A stretch of DNA of 36,689 bases from Hyphomicrobiales bacterium (GTDB lineage Bacteria; Pseudomonadota; Alphaproteobacteria; Rhizobiales; Rhizobiaceae): positions 1-36,689 of the forward strand of contig UCOA01000137.1 of assembly GCA_900474095.1 (NCBI GenBank), read 5' to 3'. Shown one piece after another: positions 1 to 8,587 of the stretch. Both the position numbers and the translations under genes were made by a program. The notes below the pieces were generated by a model. The model did not search any database, was not told the DNA's origin, and saw only the letters and a list, made by a program, of their open reading frames with translations. Every line of letters starts with the position of its first letter. The stretch's first letter is position 1.

Positions 1-3000
1 CGACGTAGAAGACCGGGGTCAGGAACAGGCCGAACAGCGTCACGCCGATCATGCCGGAGAACACCGCGACACCCATGGCGTGGCGCATTTCCGCGCCTGC
101 ACCGGTCGAGGTGACGAGCGGCACTACGCCCATGATGAATGCCATCGAGGTCATCAGGATCGGGCGCAGGCGAAGACGGCTGGCCTTGATCACCGCATCG
201 AAGGGTTTGGCTCCCGCGAACTCCAGTTCACGCGCGAACTCGACGATCAGGATGGCGTTCTTCGCCGACAGCCCGACCAGCACGATCAGGCCGATCTGGG
301 TGAAGACGTTGTTGTCGCCCGCCGTCAGCCAGACGCCGGCGAGGGCAGCCAGCAATGCCATCGGAATGATCATGATGATCGACAGCGGCAGGGAGAGGCT
401 TTCATACTGCGCCGCCAGCACAAGGAAAACGAGCAGGATCGACAGCGGGAAGATCAGCACGCCGGTATTGCCGGCAATGATCTCCTGATAGGTCAGTTCC
501 GTCCATTCGAAGCTGACGCCTGCGGGCAGGGTTTCAGCTGCGATCCGTTCGACGGCGGCGCGCGCCTGACCGGAGGAATAGCCGGGCGCCGTGTTGCCGT
601 TGACATCGGCCGAAAGGAAACCGTTGTAACGCATGGCCCGCTCCGGCCCGGCGGTGGAACTGACATTCAGGACTGCCGAGAGCGGGATCATCTCGCCGGA
701 GTTCGAGCGGACCTGCAGCTTGCCGATGTCCTCGGCCTGAGCGCGATAAGCCGCATCAGCCTGGACGCGGACGGAGTAGGTGCGGCCGAACTTGTTGAAG
801 TCGTTGACGTAGACCGAGCCGAGATAGATCTGCAGCGTATTGAAAATCTCCGTCAGCGGCACGTTCAACTGGCGGGCCTTGGCGCGGTCGACGTCGGCAT
901 AGAGCTGCGGAACGTTGACCTGGTAGCTCGAGAACATGCCAACCAGTTCGGGCGCGGTATAGGCCTTGGCCATGAAGCCCTTTACGGCTGCATCAAGAGC
1001 CTCGTATCCGAGCCCCGCCTTGTCCTCCAATTGCAGCTTGAAGCCGCCGATCGCGCCGAGACCCTGGACGGGCGGTGGCGGGAAGATCGCGCTGAAGGAG
1101 TCCTGAATGACGGACAGCTCCTGGTTCAGCCGGCCGGCAATTGCGCCGGCCGAAAGATCCGGCGTCGTGCGCTCCTCGAACGGTTTCAGAGACAGGAAGA
1201 CGATACCGGCGTTGGACGAGTTGGTGAAGCCGTTGATCGACAGGCCGGGAAAGGCGATGGCGTCTTCGACGCCGGGCACCTTGAGCGCTATGTCGCTGAT
1301 GCGGCGGATCACATCCTCCGTCCGGTCAAGCGAAGCACCATCCGGCAGCTGCGTGAAGCCGACCAGATACTGCTTGTCCTGCGGCGGCACGAAACCGCCC
1401 GGCACGGCCTTGAAGAAGAAGACGGTCGCGCCGATGAGGAGCAGATAGACGCCCATCATCAGCGTCTTGCGCGAAATTACGCCCTTGACGCCGGTACTAT
1501 AGGCTTTCGATCCGCGGGAAAAGACGGCATTGAAACCGCGGAAGAACCAGCCGAACAGGAAATCCATGATCCGGGTCAGACGGTCTTTCGGCGCATCGTG
1601 TCCACGCAGAAGAAGAGCGGCGAGGGCCGGAGACAGGGTGAGCGAGTTGAAGGCCGAGATGACGGTCGAAATGGCGATGGTCAGGGCGAACTGCTTGTAG
1701 AACTGGCCGGTGAGGCCGGAGATGAAGGCAAGCGGCACGAAGACGGCAACCAGTACCAACGCGATCGCGATGATCGGGCCGGAGACTTCTGCCATCGCCC
1801 GGTAGGTCGCTTCGCGGGGGGCGAGGCCGTTTTCGATGTTTCGCTCGACGTTTTCGACGACGACGATCGCGTCGTCGACGACGATGCCAATGGCAAGCAC
1901 CAGACCGAACAGGCTGAGCGCGTTAATCGAAAATCCGAAGAGCTGCATGATCGCGAAAGTGCCGACGATCGATACGGGAACGGCGATCAGCGGGATGATC
2001 GAGGCGCGCCATGTCTGCAGGAAGATGATGACGACGATGACCACGAGGGCGATGGCTTCGAGCAGGGTGTGAATGACCGCCTCGATCGAGGCGCGCACGA
2101 ATTGCGTCGTGTCGTAGACGATCTCGTAATCGACGTCCTGCGGCATCGTCGCCTTGATTTCTTCCATCACAGTGCGGACCTGATCGGCGATCTCGATCGC
2201 ATTGGAGCCGGGTGCCTGGAAGACGGGTACGGCGACAGCCTGCTTGTTGTTGAGCAGCGAGCGCAGCGAATATTCGGCCGAACCGAGCTCGATGCGGGCG
2301 ACATCGCGCAAGCGCGTGATCGCGCCGCTTGGGCTCGTCTTGATGATGATTTCGCCGAATTCTTCCTCACTCTGCAAGCGTCCCTGAGCGTTCACGGAAA
2401 GCTGCAGATCTACGCCTTCAAGATTGGGCGATGAGCCGATGACGCCGGCGGCGGCCTGGATGTTCTGGGCGCGGATTTCGTTGACCACGTCCGAAGCTGA
2501 AAGGCCGAGCTCCGCCATTTTCTGCGGATCGAGCCAGATGCGCATCGAATAGTCGCCTGAGCCGAACAGCTGCACCTGTCCGACGCCGTCGATGCGGGCG
2601 AGCCTGTCCTTGACGTTGATCAGCGCATAGTTGCGCAGATAGGTCATGTCGTAGCGACCTTCGGGCGAGGTCAGGTGCACGACCATCATCAGGTCGGGAG
2701 AGCTCTTGATGGTGGTGATGCCTAGGCGACGCACCTCTTCCGGCAGCCGCGGTTCGGCCTGGCTGACGCGGTTCTGGACGAGCTGTTGCGCCTGGTCCGG
2801 ATCGGTGCCGAGCTTGAAGGTCACTGTCAGCGTCATCAGGCCATCGGTGGTCGCCTGGCTGCTCATATAGAGCATGTCCTCGACGCCGTTGATTGATTCC
2901 TCCAGCGGCGTCGCTACCGTTTCGGCGATGACCTTCGGGTTGGCGCCGGGATAGTTGGCACGGACGACGATCTGGGGTGGCACGACATCGGGATATTCCG

Positions 3001-3103
3001 AGATCGGCAGGATCGTCATGGCGATCAGGCCGCCGAGGAAGATGAGGAAAGATAGAACACCCGCGAAAACCGGGCGATCGATAAAGAACCTGGAGATATT
3101 CAT
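1..3103 (-). CDS. RND (HAE1) multidrug efflux permease, C-terminus cut by window edge
   Basis: Inner-membrane, proton-driven drug exporter that would work with the fusion protein encoded just upstream and an outer-membrane channel not seen here. The protein starts MNISRFFIDRPVFA, the usual first transmembrane entry of this family. The TM4 motif GIVVDDAIVVVENVE is read near 1845-1888, placing the proton-relay aspartates at about residues 410-411 (AcrB D407/D408). The LVGLSAKNAILIVEFARE motif, carrying the relay lysine, is near 230-300. About 1034 codons are visible and the frame is still open at base 1 (LTPVFYV), so only some 15-25 C-terminal residues are missing against the usual 1040-1060. 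Reading through the protein, it most resembles the BepG/OqxB branch (recalled, not searched). It follows the fusion-protein gene by 37 bases on the same strand, so the two are probably co-transcribed. The substrate range cannot be read from sequence. Confidence 0.93.
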   Translation of the reverse strand, partial: MNISRFFIDRPVFAGVLSFLIFLGGLIAMTILPISEYPDVVPPQIVVRANYPGANPKVIAETVATPLEESINGVEDMLYMSSQATTDGLMTLTVTFKLGTDPDQAQQLVQNRVSQAEPRLPEEVRRLGITTIKSSPDLMMVVHLTSPEGRYDMTYLRNYALINVKDRLARIDGVGQVQLFGSGDYSMRIWLDPQKMAELGLSASDVVNEIRAQNIQAAAGVIGSSPNLEGVDLQLSVNAQGRLQSEEEFGEIIIKTSPSGAITRLRDVARIELGSAEYSLRSLLNNKQAVAVPVFQAPGSNAIEIADQVRTVMEEIKATMPQDVDYEIVYDTTQFVRASIEAVIHTLLEAIALVVIVVIIFLQTWRASIIPLIAVPVSIVGTFAIMQLFGFSINALSLFGLVLAIGIVVDDAIVVVENVERNIENGLAPREATYRAMAEVSGPIIAIALVLVAVFVPLAFISGLTGQFYKQFALTIAISTVISAFNSLTLSPALAALLLRGHDAPKDRLTRIMDFLFGWFFRGFNAVFSRGSKAYSTGVKGVISRKTLMMGVYLLLIGATVFFFKAVPGGFVPPQDKQYLVGFTQLPDGASLDRTEDVIRRISDIALKVPGVEDAIAFPGLSINGFTNSSNAGIVFLSLKPFEERTTPDLSAGAIAGRLNQELSVIQDSFSAIFPPPPVQGLGAIGGFKLQLEDKAGLGYEALDAAVKGFMAKAYTAPELVGMFSSYQVNVPQLYADVDRAKARQLNVPLTEIFNTLQIYLGSVYVNDFNKFGRTYSVRVQADAAYRAQAEDIGKLQVRSNSGEMIPLSAVLNVSSTAGPERAMRYNGFLSADVNGNTAPGYSSGQARAAVERIAAETLPAGVSFEWTELTYQEIIAGNTGVLIFPLSILLVFLVLAAQYESLSLPLSIIMIIPMALLAALAGVWLTAGDNNVFTQIGLIVLVGLSAKNAILIVEFARELEFAGAKPFDAVIKASRLRLRPILMTSMAFIMGVVPLVTSTGAGAEMRHAMGVAVFSGMIGVTLFGLFLTPVFYV

Positions 3104-3140
3104 GGCGCGATCGCCCTTGTTCGTAAGTGCCGGTGGAGGC

Positions 3141-4361
3141 TTATTGTCCGATGGAGGCCTGCAATGCGGAGTTCGTACCGGCGCTCATCGAGACCATTTC
3201 GGGTGCGACGAGCGAGCCTGGGCGGATGCGCTGCAGGCCGTTGACGACAATGCGTTCCTGGGCTTTGAGGCCGGATGTGACGACCCTCAGCCCGCCGGAT
3301 TTCATGCCGACAGTGACCTCGCGGTACTCGGTGGTGTTGTCCGGCTTCACGACCATCACATATTTCTTGTTCTGGTCAGTGCCGATCGCCCGCTCATTCA
3401 CCAGCACGGCGTCTTCCGTCTTGGACTGGCCCAAGCTCAACCGGGCGAATTGCCCCGGCATCAGCGCGCCATTGGCATTGTCGAAGACGGCGCGGACGCG
3501 GATCGTTCCGCTCTCGGGATCGACGCTGTTGTCCACGAGCTGGAGTTTGCCCTTGATATCCGGGTGGCCGGCGGCATCCATCTGCACTGGAACGCGGTCG
3601 AGGAAGTTGCGGGCATTCACACCTTCGGGCAGTTCGGCAAGGATGCCGGAGACGATCTGTTCGTCCGCCTCGAAGCTCGCATAGATGGGGCTCAGCGACA
3701 CCAGCCGGGTGAGGATCGGCGAAGATGGGCCGGCGGCGATCAGGTTACCTGTGGTGATCTCGATCTTGCCGACGCGGCCGGTGATCGGCGCGCGGATTTC
3801 CGTGTAGCTCAAATTGAGCGCTGCCGATTGCAGCACGGCGCGCGCTGCTTCAAGGTCAGCTTCCGCGCTCGCCTCACCGTTCAGGCGCTGGTCGTAGTCG
3901 CTCTGCGATACGGCGTTGGAGGCAAGCAGCTGCTTGCCGCGCTTCAGTTCGGTGCGGGCCAGGGAAGCGCGCGCTTCGGCGGCGGTCACGCTCGCGCGTG
4001 CGCGCGCCACTTCTGCCTGATAGGGGGCAGGGTCGATGGTGACGAGCAGATCGCCCTTCTCTACGATCGCTCCTTCCTGGAAATGAACGGACTGGATGGC
4101 CCCCGCGACGCGGGAGCGCAGCTCAACGTGATCGATGGCCTCCAGCCGGCCGGAGAAGTCGCTCCACTGGGTCACGGGTTTCGCCTCGACGACAGCGACG
4201 GAGACGGGAACAGCGGCGGGCGCTGCGGCCGTGGCGTCTGCTGCGTTGCCGGTGCCGGAGGGGCTGCCCTGGATTTCGAAGAAGATCGTAGGTGCAATGG
4301 TTGCCACGGCGAGAACGAGCCCAGTGGCGAGAAGCTTGTTTCTGAGAGTTCCGAAAGACAT
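3141..4361 (-). CDS. RND efflux periplasmic adaptor (membrane fusion protein)
   Basis: A 406-residue adaptor that should bridge the RND permease and an outer-membrane channel. An N-terminal hydrophobic segment (about residues 8-30) acts as signal or anchor. No lipobox cysteine is seen, so it is not an obvious lipoprotein. The first lipoyl/barrel-sandwich half (around residues 75-110, RSRVAGAIQSVHFQEGAIV) is followed by a coiled hairpin rich in Ala/Glu/Arg. The second lipoyl half (SYTEIRAPITGRVGKI) then leads into a beta-barrel domain. The start ATG at 4361 is preceded by an AGGA 8 bases away. It is the first gene of the divergent efflux operon, facing a TetR gene, and is probably repressed through the palindromes at 4447-4510. 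It resembles the BepF/OqxA type, as its partner resembles BepG/OqxB. Confidence 0.93.
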   Translation of the reverse strand: MSFGTLRNKLLATGLVLAVATIAPTIFFEIQGSPSGTGNAADATAAAPAAVPVSVAVVEAKPVTQWSDFSGRLEAIDHVELRSRVAGAIQSVHFQEGAIVEKGDLLVTIDPAPYQAEVARARASVTAAEARASLARTELKRGKQLLASNAVSQSDYDQRLNGEASAEADLEAARAVLQSAALNLSYTEIRAPITGRVGKIEITTGNLIAAGPSSPILTRLVSLSPIYASFEADEQIVSGILAELPEGVNARNFLDRVPVQMDAAGHPDIKGKLQLVDNSVDPESGTIRVRAVFDNANGALMPGQFARLSLGQSKTEDAVLVNERAIGTDQNKKYVMVVKPDNTTEYREVTVGMKSGGLRVVTSGLKAQERIVVNGLQRIRPGSLVAPEMVSMSAGTNSALQASIGQ

Positions 4362-4446
4362 GGCGTTATCCTAAATTTCTGGAGGGCCTGCCGGTCATCT
4401 TTCGTGGGAGGCGAGAGATTTGGGCGAGGGTTGCATTGACGTTCAA

Positions 4447-4458
4447 TACCGGTCGGTA
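4447..4458. promoter_or_regulatory. TetR-type operator 1 (efflux side)
   Basis: TACCGGTCGGTA has TACCG/CGGTA arms around two central bases. It lies 52 bases from a second copy whose arms are identical. It sits immediately downstream of a probable -10 of the efflux promoter on the minus strand. Binding by the adjacent TetR protein is inferred from position and repetition. Confidence 0.7.
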
Positions 4459-4461
4459 TAA

Positions 4462-4490
4462 AAATAGGTTCCTGAACCGATCACTGTCAA
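4462..4490 (-). promoter_or_regulatory. Probable sigma70 promoter of the efflux operon
   Basis: On the minus strand a perfect -35 TTGACA (4490-4485) is followed after 17 bases by CTATTT (4467-4462), close to the rhizobial -10 consensus CTATAT. Operator 1 lies directly downstream, so a repressor there would block transcription start. Confidence 0.5.
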
Positions 4491-4498
4491 TGATTATA

Positions 4499-4510
4499 TA
4501 CCGATCGGTA
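4499..4510. promoter_or_regulatory. TetR-type operator 2 (repressor-gene side)
   Basis: TACCGATCGGTA is a perfect 12-base palindrome with the same arms as operator 1. It sits 25 bases before the TetR start codon, overlapping an AT-rich TTATATA that could be the -10 of the repressor gene. This position suits autorepression. Confidence 0.72.
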
Positions 4511-4535
4511 GAAAAAAATTCGGGAGGTCCGGCCC

Positions 4536-5135
4536 ATGGGACGGCCAAGAGAGTTCGACGTCGATGAAGCCCTTGAAACGGCCATGGAACTGTTCTGGCG
4601 AAAGGGTTACGAAGGCACGTCTCTGACCGATCTGACAGAGGGAATGGGTATTACCAAGCCGAGCCTTTACGGTGTTTTCGGCAACAAGGAAGGCCTCTTT
4701 CTCAAGGCGCTGGAGCGCTACGAGCGCACCAAGATGAACTTCTTTCACGAAGCTCTCAAAGAGCCGAAGGCCCGCGTCGTCGCGGAAAAGATCCTGCGCG
4801 GCTTTGCCGATGCGCAGACGGCGGAAAAAGACCCGAGCGGATGCATGGGTATCAATGGGGCTCTCGCCTGCAGCGAGGCTGCCGCCGAAATCCAGAAATG
4901 TCTGATCGAAAATCGCCATCGCGGCGAACGGGACCTGAGCAAGCGTTTCGAGCGCGCAGCGCAGGAGGGTGACCTTCCCCCCGGCCACGAACCCTTTGAT
5001 CTCGCTCGCTACATTATGACGATATCGCAAGGGACGGCCATTCAGGCGGCATCCGGTGCGGATCGGGCGGCACTTTATCGCGTCATCGATATGGCGCTGC
5101 AATTCTGGCCCGAACCGGGCACACAAGGCAGTTGA
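4536..5135 (+). CDS. TetR/AcrR-family repressor of the divergent efflux operon
   Basis: A 199-residue transcriptional repressor. The N-terminal DNA-binding domain (about residues 8-55) shows the family signature FWRKGYEGTSLTDLTEGMGI followed by KPSLYGVFGNKEGLF, the recognition-helix region. The remainder is a helical ligand-binding and dimer domain with the 'SGCMGINGALACSEAA' stretch typical of the AcrR/YxaF-like branch. It is divergent from the RND adaptor gene, and two matching palindromes lie in the 174-base gap, one near each probable promoter. It most likely represses both the pump and itself and releases DNA on binding a pump substrate. The ligand is not predictable. The start ATG follows a GGAGG at 4523-4527. 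Confidence 0.9.
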   Translation: MGRPREFDVDEALETAMELFWRKGYEGTSLTDLTEGMGITKPSLYGVFGNKEGLFLKALERYERTKMNFFHEALKEPKARVVAEKILRGFADAQTAEKDPSGCMGINGALACSEAAAEIQKCLIENRHRGERDLSKRFERAAQEGDLPPGHEPFDLARYIMTISQGTAIQAASGADRAALYRVIDMALQFWPEPGTQGS

Positions 5136-5155
5136 TCGCGCTGGCTACTTAAGTT

Positions 5156-5168
5156 CCATATACAACAT
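5156..5168. repeat. 13-base direct repeat, copy 1 (possible HutC half-site)
   Basis: CCATATACAACAT lies between the convergent tetR and hutC-like genes and is repeated exactly at 6038-6050 on the other side of the hutC-like gene. Read on the other strand it contains TTGTATA, the half-site seen in known HutC operators. Its function here is unclear because neither neighbouring gene starts at this point. Confidence 0.55.
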
Positions 5169-5189
5169 CATAGGTGTTTTGGCGATTAG

Positions 5190-5957
5190 TCAGTCGTCCG
5201 CCATTTTTCCACTGCGCGATTCCAGCCGATATCGGTTGCCGGGATAGACGAGTCGAGCAAAGGAGACGACGCGCTTGGACGACCATGTGCGCCGGCGGAT
5301 GAGCAGACAGGGCTCAGTGCGAAGAATCACCAGGAGCTTGCATTCCCAGGGTTGCGGCATGGCCGCTTCAACGATGTGTTCTGAGCCACTCAGCGGAGCC
5401 TCGGCAGTCAGATAGGCGTTTGGCGTCAGCGTGGTGAAGTCCTGTTCAAGGTAGCCAGGTGCAGCTTCCGGATTGACGAAACGGTCCTCGATCTGCACCG
5501 GAACACCGTTTTCGCTATGCACGATCAGCGAATGAAACACCGGTGCGCCGATCGTCAGGCCGAGCGCGTCGGCTACGTCCGGTGCTGCCTTCTCTTGCGC
5601 CAAAACTATCACCGAAGCCTGATGTACATGGCCTCGCTCGTCGATCTCCTCGGCAATGTTGCGCACCTCGAAGAGTTCGGAATAGCCTTTGCGCTCGGCA
5701 ACGAAGGAGCCGACACCCTGGATGCGTACCAGTTCGCCCTCGCTTGCCAGTTCGCGCAGCGCCCGGTTGGCGGTCATCTTGCTGACGCCTAGTTCGGCGA
5801 CCAGTTCGTTCTCCGAGGGAACGCGATGCTTGGGGGGCCACTCGCCGCTGTGGATCCGGTCGAGGATCATCTGCTTGACGCCGGCATATAGCGGCGCGCC
5901 GTCATTGTCGCTGTTGTCCCACTTCAATTGAGCGTTCTGGTCGTTGCTGCGTTTCAT
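5190..5957 (-). CDS. HutC-type GntR-family repressor (paralogue 1)
   Basis: A 255-residue GntR/HutC regulator. A winged helix (about residues 22-90) carries the family signature VPSENELVAELGVSKMTANR. A UTRA ligand-binding domain follows (about 105-250), ending in the HutC-like LVYPGNRYRLESR. HutC proteins bind urocanate or related imidazole compounds, which suggests a histidine-like inducer, but the ligand is inferred. The gene diverges from an amino acid ABC transporter, and a perfect palindrome at 6030-6043 lies between them. The start ATG at 5957 has AGGA 8 bases upstream. A second HutC-type regulator lies at 20252-21022 beside the true hut genes. The two differ clearly in sequence, so this one probably controls the 6156-12071 operon rather than the core pathway. 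Confidence 0.88.
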   Translation of the reverse strand: MKRSNDQNAQLKWDNSDNDGAPLYAGVKQMILDRIHSGEWPPKHRVPSENELVAELGVSKMTANRALRELASEGELVRIQGVGSFVAERKGYSELFEVRNIAEEIDERGHVHQASVIVLAQEKAAPDVADALGLTIGAPVFHSLIVHSENGVPVQIEDRFVNPEAAPGYLEQDFTTLTPNAYLTAEAPLSGSEHIVEAAMPQPWECKLLVILRTEPCLLIRRRTWSSKRVVSFARLVYPGNRYRLESRSGKMADD

Positions 5958-6029
5958 ATGCTCATTCCTTGGGCGAAATTAATTTTGCATTCAAATAGGG
6001 CTGCCCTCTTGCATACCATAAAAAATCAC

Positions 6030-6050
6030 ATATGGTACCATATACAACAT
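6030..6050. promoter_or_regulatory. Operator for the HutC-type regulator, upstream of the ABC transporter
   Basis: ATATGGTACCATAT (6030-6043) is a perfect 14-base palindrome. It runs into CCATATACAACAT (6038-6050), the second copy of the repeat at 5156. A possible -35 TTGCAT at 6009-6014 would place a weak -10 (TATGGT) inside the palindrome. The site lies between the divergent regulator and transporter genes, as expected for a GntR operator. The regulator assignment is inference. Confidence 0.65.
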
Positions 6051-6155
6051 GGATGTTCAGAGGCATTTCCAAACCTCGCCGTCCATCGAAGGATTTGTAA
6101 AGCCGGCGCAAGATCGGCGGACGTTGTTGAAGATAAACCTCAGAGGAACGTGAAC

Positions 6156-6995
6156 ATGAATCTATCCAAATTTCTGATGGCCGGTGCCGTTGCATTCGCA
6201 ACCCTTGCTGCTCCGGTAGCTCAGGCCAAGGACTGGAAGACCGTCACCATTACGCTCGAAGGCGCCTATGCACCTTGGAACCTGACCAACCCCGACGGCA
6301 CACTCGGCGGCTTCGAGCCGGAGCTTGCCAAATATCTCTGCGACCATATGAAGGTCGAGTGCAACCTCGTCGCTTCCGACTGGGACGGCATGATCCCGGC
6401 GCTCAACGCCGGCAAGTTCGACGTGATCATGGATGCGCTGTCGATCACCGAAGAGCGCAAGAAGATCATCGACTTCACTGTTCCTTATGCTCATACCCAC
6501 GCCGCCTTCGCGACGCTGAAGGATAGCCCGCTGGCAAACGCTGCCGGCACCGGCACGGTCGTCAAGCTCGATCCGGGCGCAACCGGCGTCAAGGAAATCG
6601 ATGCGATGAAGGCAGCCTTTGCCGGCAAGACAATCGGCATCCAGGCCGCGACCGTCTATTCGAAGTTCGTTTATGACAACTTCGGCGATATCGCCACGGT
6701 GCGCGAGTACAAGACCGGTGCTGAGCGCGACCTCGATCTCGAAACCGGTCGCATCGATCTCGTCTTCGACGACGCCGTCTACCTGATCTCCGCCTTCGAG
6801 AAGGCCAACGGCACGCTCGCCTTCACCGGCCCTGAAATCGGCGGCACGATCTTCGGTAGCGGCGAAGGCCTTGGCATCCGTCAGGCCGATACCGAACTGC
6901 GCGACATGTTCAACAAGGCTATCGAGGCAGCACTTGCCGACGGCACGGTCAAGACCTTGTCGATGAAGTGGTTCAAGACCGACGTGACCCCCTGA
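6156..6995 (+). CDS. Polar amino acid ABC transporter, periplasmic binding protein
   Basis: A 279-residue type 3 solute-binding protein of the HisJ/OccT group that would capture an amino acid in the periplasm. The signal peptide is MNLSKFLMAGAVAFATLA up to a likely cleavage after AQA at residue 24. Family signatures are GGFEPELAKYLC, WDGMIPALNAGKFDVIMDALSITEERKKIIDFT (about residues 80-110) and the C-terminal DGTVKTLSMKWF. The frame is open further upstream, but the signal peptide fixes the start at 6156. It is the first gene of an operon with two permeases, an ATPase, a HAL-family protein and an amine oxidase. The neighbouring HutC-type regulator suggests histidine or a derivative as ligand. 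Octopine/nopaline-type binding proteins are close relatives, so an opine-like ligand is also possible. Confidence 0.9.
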   Translation: MNLSKFLMAGAVAFATLAAPVAQAKDWKTVTITLEGAYAPWNLTNPDGTLGGFEPELAKYLCDHMKVECNLVASDWDGMIPALNAGKFDVIMDALSITEERKKIIDFTVPYAHTHAAFATLKDSPLANAAGTGTVVKLDPGATGVKEIDAMKAAFAGKTIGIQAATVYSKFVYDNFGDIATVREYKTGAERDLDLETGRIDLVFDDAVYLISAFEKANGTLAFTGPEIGGTIFGSGEGLGIRQADTELRDMFNKAIEAALADGTVKTLSMKWFKTDVTP

Positions 6996-7138
6996 TCGCA
7001 AGTTTGCCCGCTTGCTTGCTATTCGTCGGCGGCGGGCACACTTTGCTGCGGCAGGCCGCCCTTTCATTCGTGCGGCCTTCCAAATCCACCTGACGAGCGG
7101 GAAGCCGGCCTTGCCGGAAACGACGGGACGCCTGCGGC
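6996..7138 (+). other. Intergenic segment between binding protein and permease, GC-rich stems
   Basis: 143 bases with no gene. GCCCGC (7007-7012) can pair with GCGGGC (7033-7038), or GGCGGC (7029-7034) with GCCGCC (7056-7061). The two pairings are mutually exclusive because they share bases. There is no clear T-tract. Such stems often lower expression of permeases relative to the binding protein, but this is not shown here. Confidence 0.3.
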
Positions 7139-7861
7139 ATGGCACTATTTCAAATGATCGGATTTGGCCCCACCGGTTGGGGCGGGCTGCTTCTCCTGGC
7201 AACCGTGATGACGCTTTGCGTGACCGCCGTTGCGCTGCTGATCGGCGCCATTCTCGGCTCGCTGGTCGCCTGGGCGAAGCTGTCGGGCAGCAGGATACTG
7301 CGCACGCTCGGCGGCACCTATACCACCGTGTTTCGCGGTGTCCCCGAGCTGCTGATCATCTATCTGGTCTATTTCGGCGGCTCGAGCGCGGTTACCGCCA
7401 TCGGTACGGCGATGGGCTTTGAGGGCTTTCTTGGTCTTCCCTCCTTCGCGGCCGGCGCGCTTGCGGTCGGCATCATTTCCGGCGCCTACCAGGCCGAGGT
7501 CTTTCGTGGTGCCTTTCTCGCCATCCCAAAGGGCGAGCTTGAAGCGGCGCAGGCGATCGGCATGAACCGGAGTTTGCGCTTCCGTCGCATCATCGGTCCG
7601 CAGGTCTTCCGATTTGCCATTCCTGGCATCGGCAATGTCTGGCAGCTCAGCCTCAAGGACTCAGCGCTCGTGTCCGTGACCGGTCTTGCCGATTTGATGC
7701 GGACCAGCCAGGTCGCCGCCGGTTCGACGAGGCAGCACTTCCTGTTCTTCATCGTCGGCGGCTGCCTCTATCTGATCCTCACCAGTTTCTCGGACCGCTT
7801 TTTCACCAGCGCCGAAAAGCGCGCCAATCGCAGCATGCCGACCAGTCTCGGCCAGGCCTGA
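7139..7861 (+). CDS. Polar amino acid ABC transporter permease 1 (HisQ/OccQ type)
   Basis: A 240-residue inner-membrane permease with about five hydrophobic segments. The HisM/HisQ-type domain has TVFRGVPELLIIYLVYFGG near residues 60-80. The EAA loop is around residues 130-155 (GAFLAIPKGELEAAQAIGMNRSL), which contacts the ATPase. It forms a heterodimeric channel with the permease encoded at 7877. There is no strong Shine-Dalgarno before 7139, so a start at the second ATG (7154) cannot be excluded. Confidence 0.9.
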   Translation: MALFQMIGFGPTGWGGLLLLATVMTLCVTAVALLIGAILGSLVAWAKLSGSRILRTLGGTYTTVFRGVPELLIIYLVYFGGSSAVTAIGTAMGFEGFLGLPSFAAGALAVGIISGAYQAEVFRGAFLAIPKGELEAAQAIGMNRSLRFRRIIGPQVFRFAIPGIGNVWQLSLKDSALVSVTGLADLMRTSQVAAGSTRQHFLFFIVGGCLYLILTSFSDRFFTSAEKRANRSMPTSLGQA

Positions 7862-7876
7862 TCAAGGAGACGCGCG

Positions 7877-8587
7877 ATGGATATCGCCTTCATGTTCGAG
7901 ACCCTGCAAACACTGCTGGCCGCGCTGCCGATGACGCTGGCGTTGTTTGTTCTCTCTGTCTTTTTCGGCGGTCTGCTCGCCCTCGCCATCGTCTGGATGC
8001 GGGTCAGCGGCAATGCGATCGCCCGCAAGTTTGCCAAGAGCTATATTTTTATCTTCCGCGGCTCGCCGCTGTTGATCCAGATGTTCCTGATCTTCTACGG
8101 CCTCGGGCAGTTCGGCTTCATCCGCTACAGCTTCCTCTGGCCGGCGCTGCGCGAACCCTTCGTCTGCGCCGTGCTGTCGCTGGCGCTCTGTACGGCGGGC
8201 TATACGGCTGAAATCTTCCGCTTCGGCCTGCGCGCCATTCCGGCCAAGGAGATCGAGGCGGCCCGGTCGGTCGGCATGTCCGGCTTCCTGCTGACCCGCC
8301 GCATCCTTGCCCCCGTCGCCTTCCGGCATGCTCTGCCTGCCTATTCGACCGAGGTGGTGATGATGGTGAAGTCGACGGCGCTCGCCAGCCTCGTCACGGT
8401 CTGGGAAGTAACCGGCGTTGCCCAGCGGCTGATCTCGCAGACTTACCGCACGATGGAAATCTTCCTCTGCGCTGCTGCGATCTATCTTGTCTTGAACTTC
8501 CTTATCCTGCAGGCCATGGCGCTGCTCGAATACAAGCTGACCCCACACCGCCGCGCGGCTCCCCTGTTTCCGGTGCCGCAGCGATGA
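7877..8587 (+). CDS. Polar amino acid ABC transporter permease 2 (HisM/OccM type)
   Basis: A 236-residue partner permease. It has the signatures [25 protein letters not shown] (about residues 55-80) and the EAA loop [21 protein letters not shown] (about 115-140). It starts 16 bases after the first permease behind an AAGGAGA Shine-Dalgarno. Its stop codon overlaps the start of the ATPase gene by four bases (ATGA), indicating translational coupling. Confidence 0.92.
   Translation: MDIAFMFETLQTLLAALPMTLALFVLSVFFGGLLALAIVWMRVSGNAIARKFAKSYIFIFRGSPLLIQMFLIFYGLGQFGFIRYSFLWPALREPFVCAVLSLALCTAGYTAEIFRFGLRAIPAKEIEAARSVGMSGFLLTRRILAPVAFRHALPAYSTEVVMMVKSTALASLVTVWEVTGVAQRLISQTYRTMEIFLCAAAIYLVLNFLILQAMALLEYKLTPHRRAAPLFPVPQR

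Noticed and set aside
80-2434. Plus-strand open frame of about 784 codons opposite the RND gene
   Set aside because: Antisense shadow of the efflux permease; the minus strand carries all RND motifs in one continuous frame.
5156-6050. The 13-base repeats as target-site duplications of a mobile element carrying the GntR gene
   Set aside because: No transposase, no terminal inverted repeats, and the second copy is part of a longer palindrome at a promoter, so a regulatory explanation is simpler.
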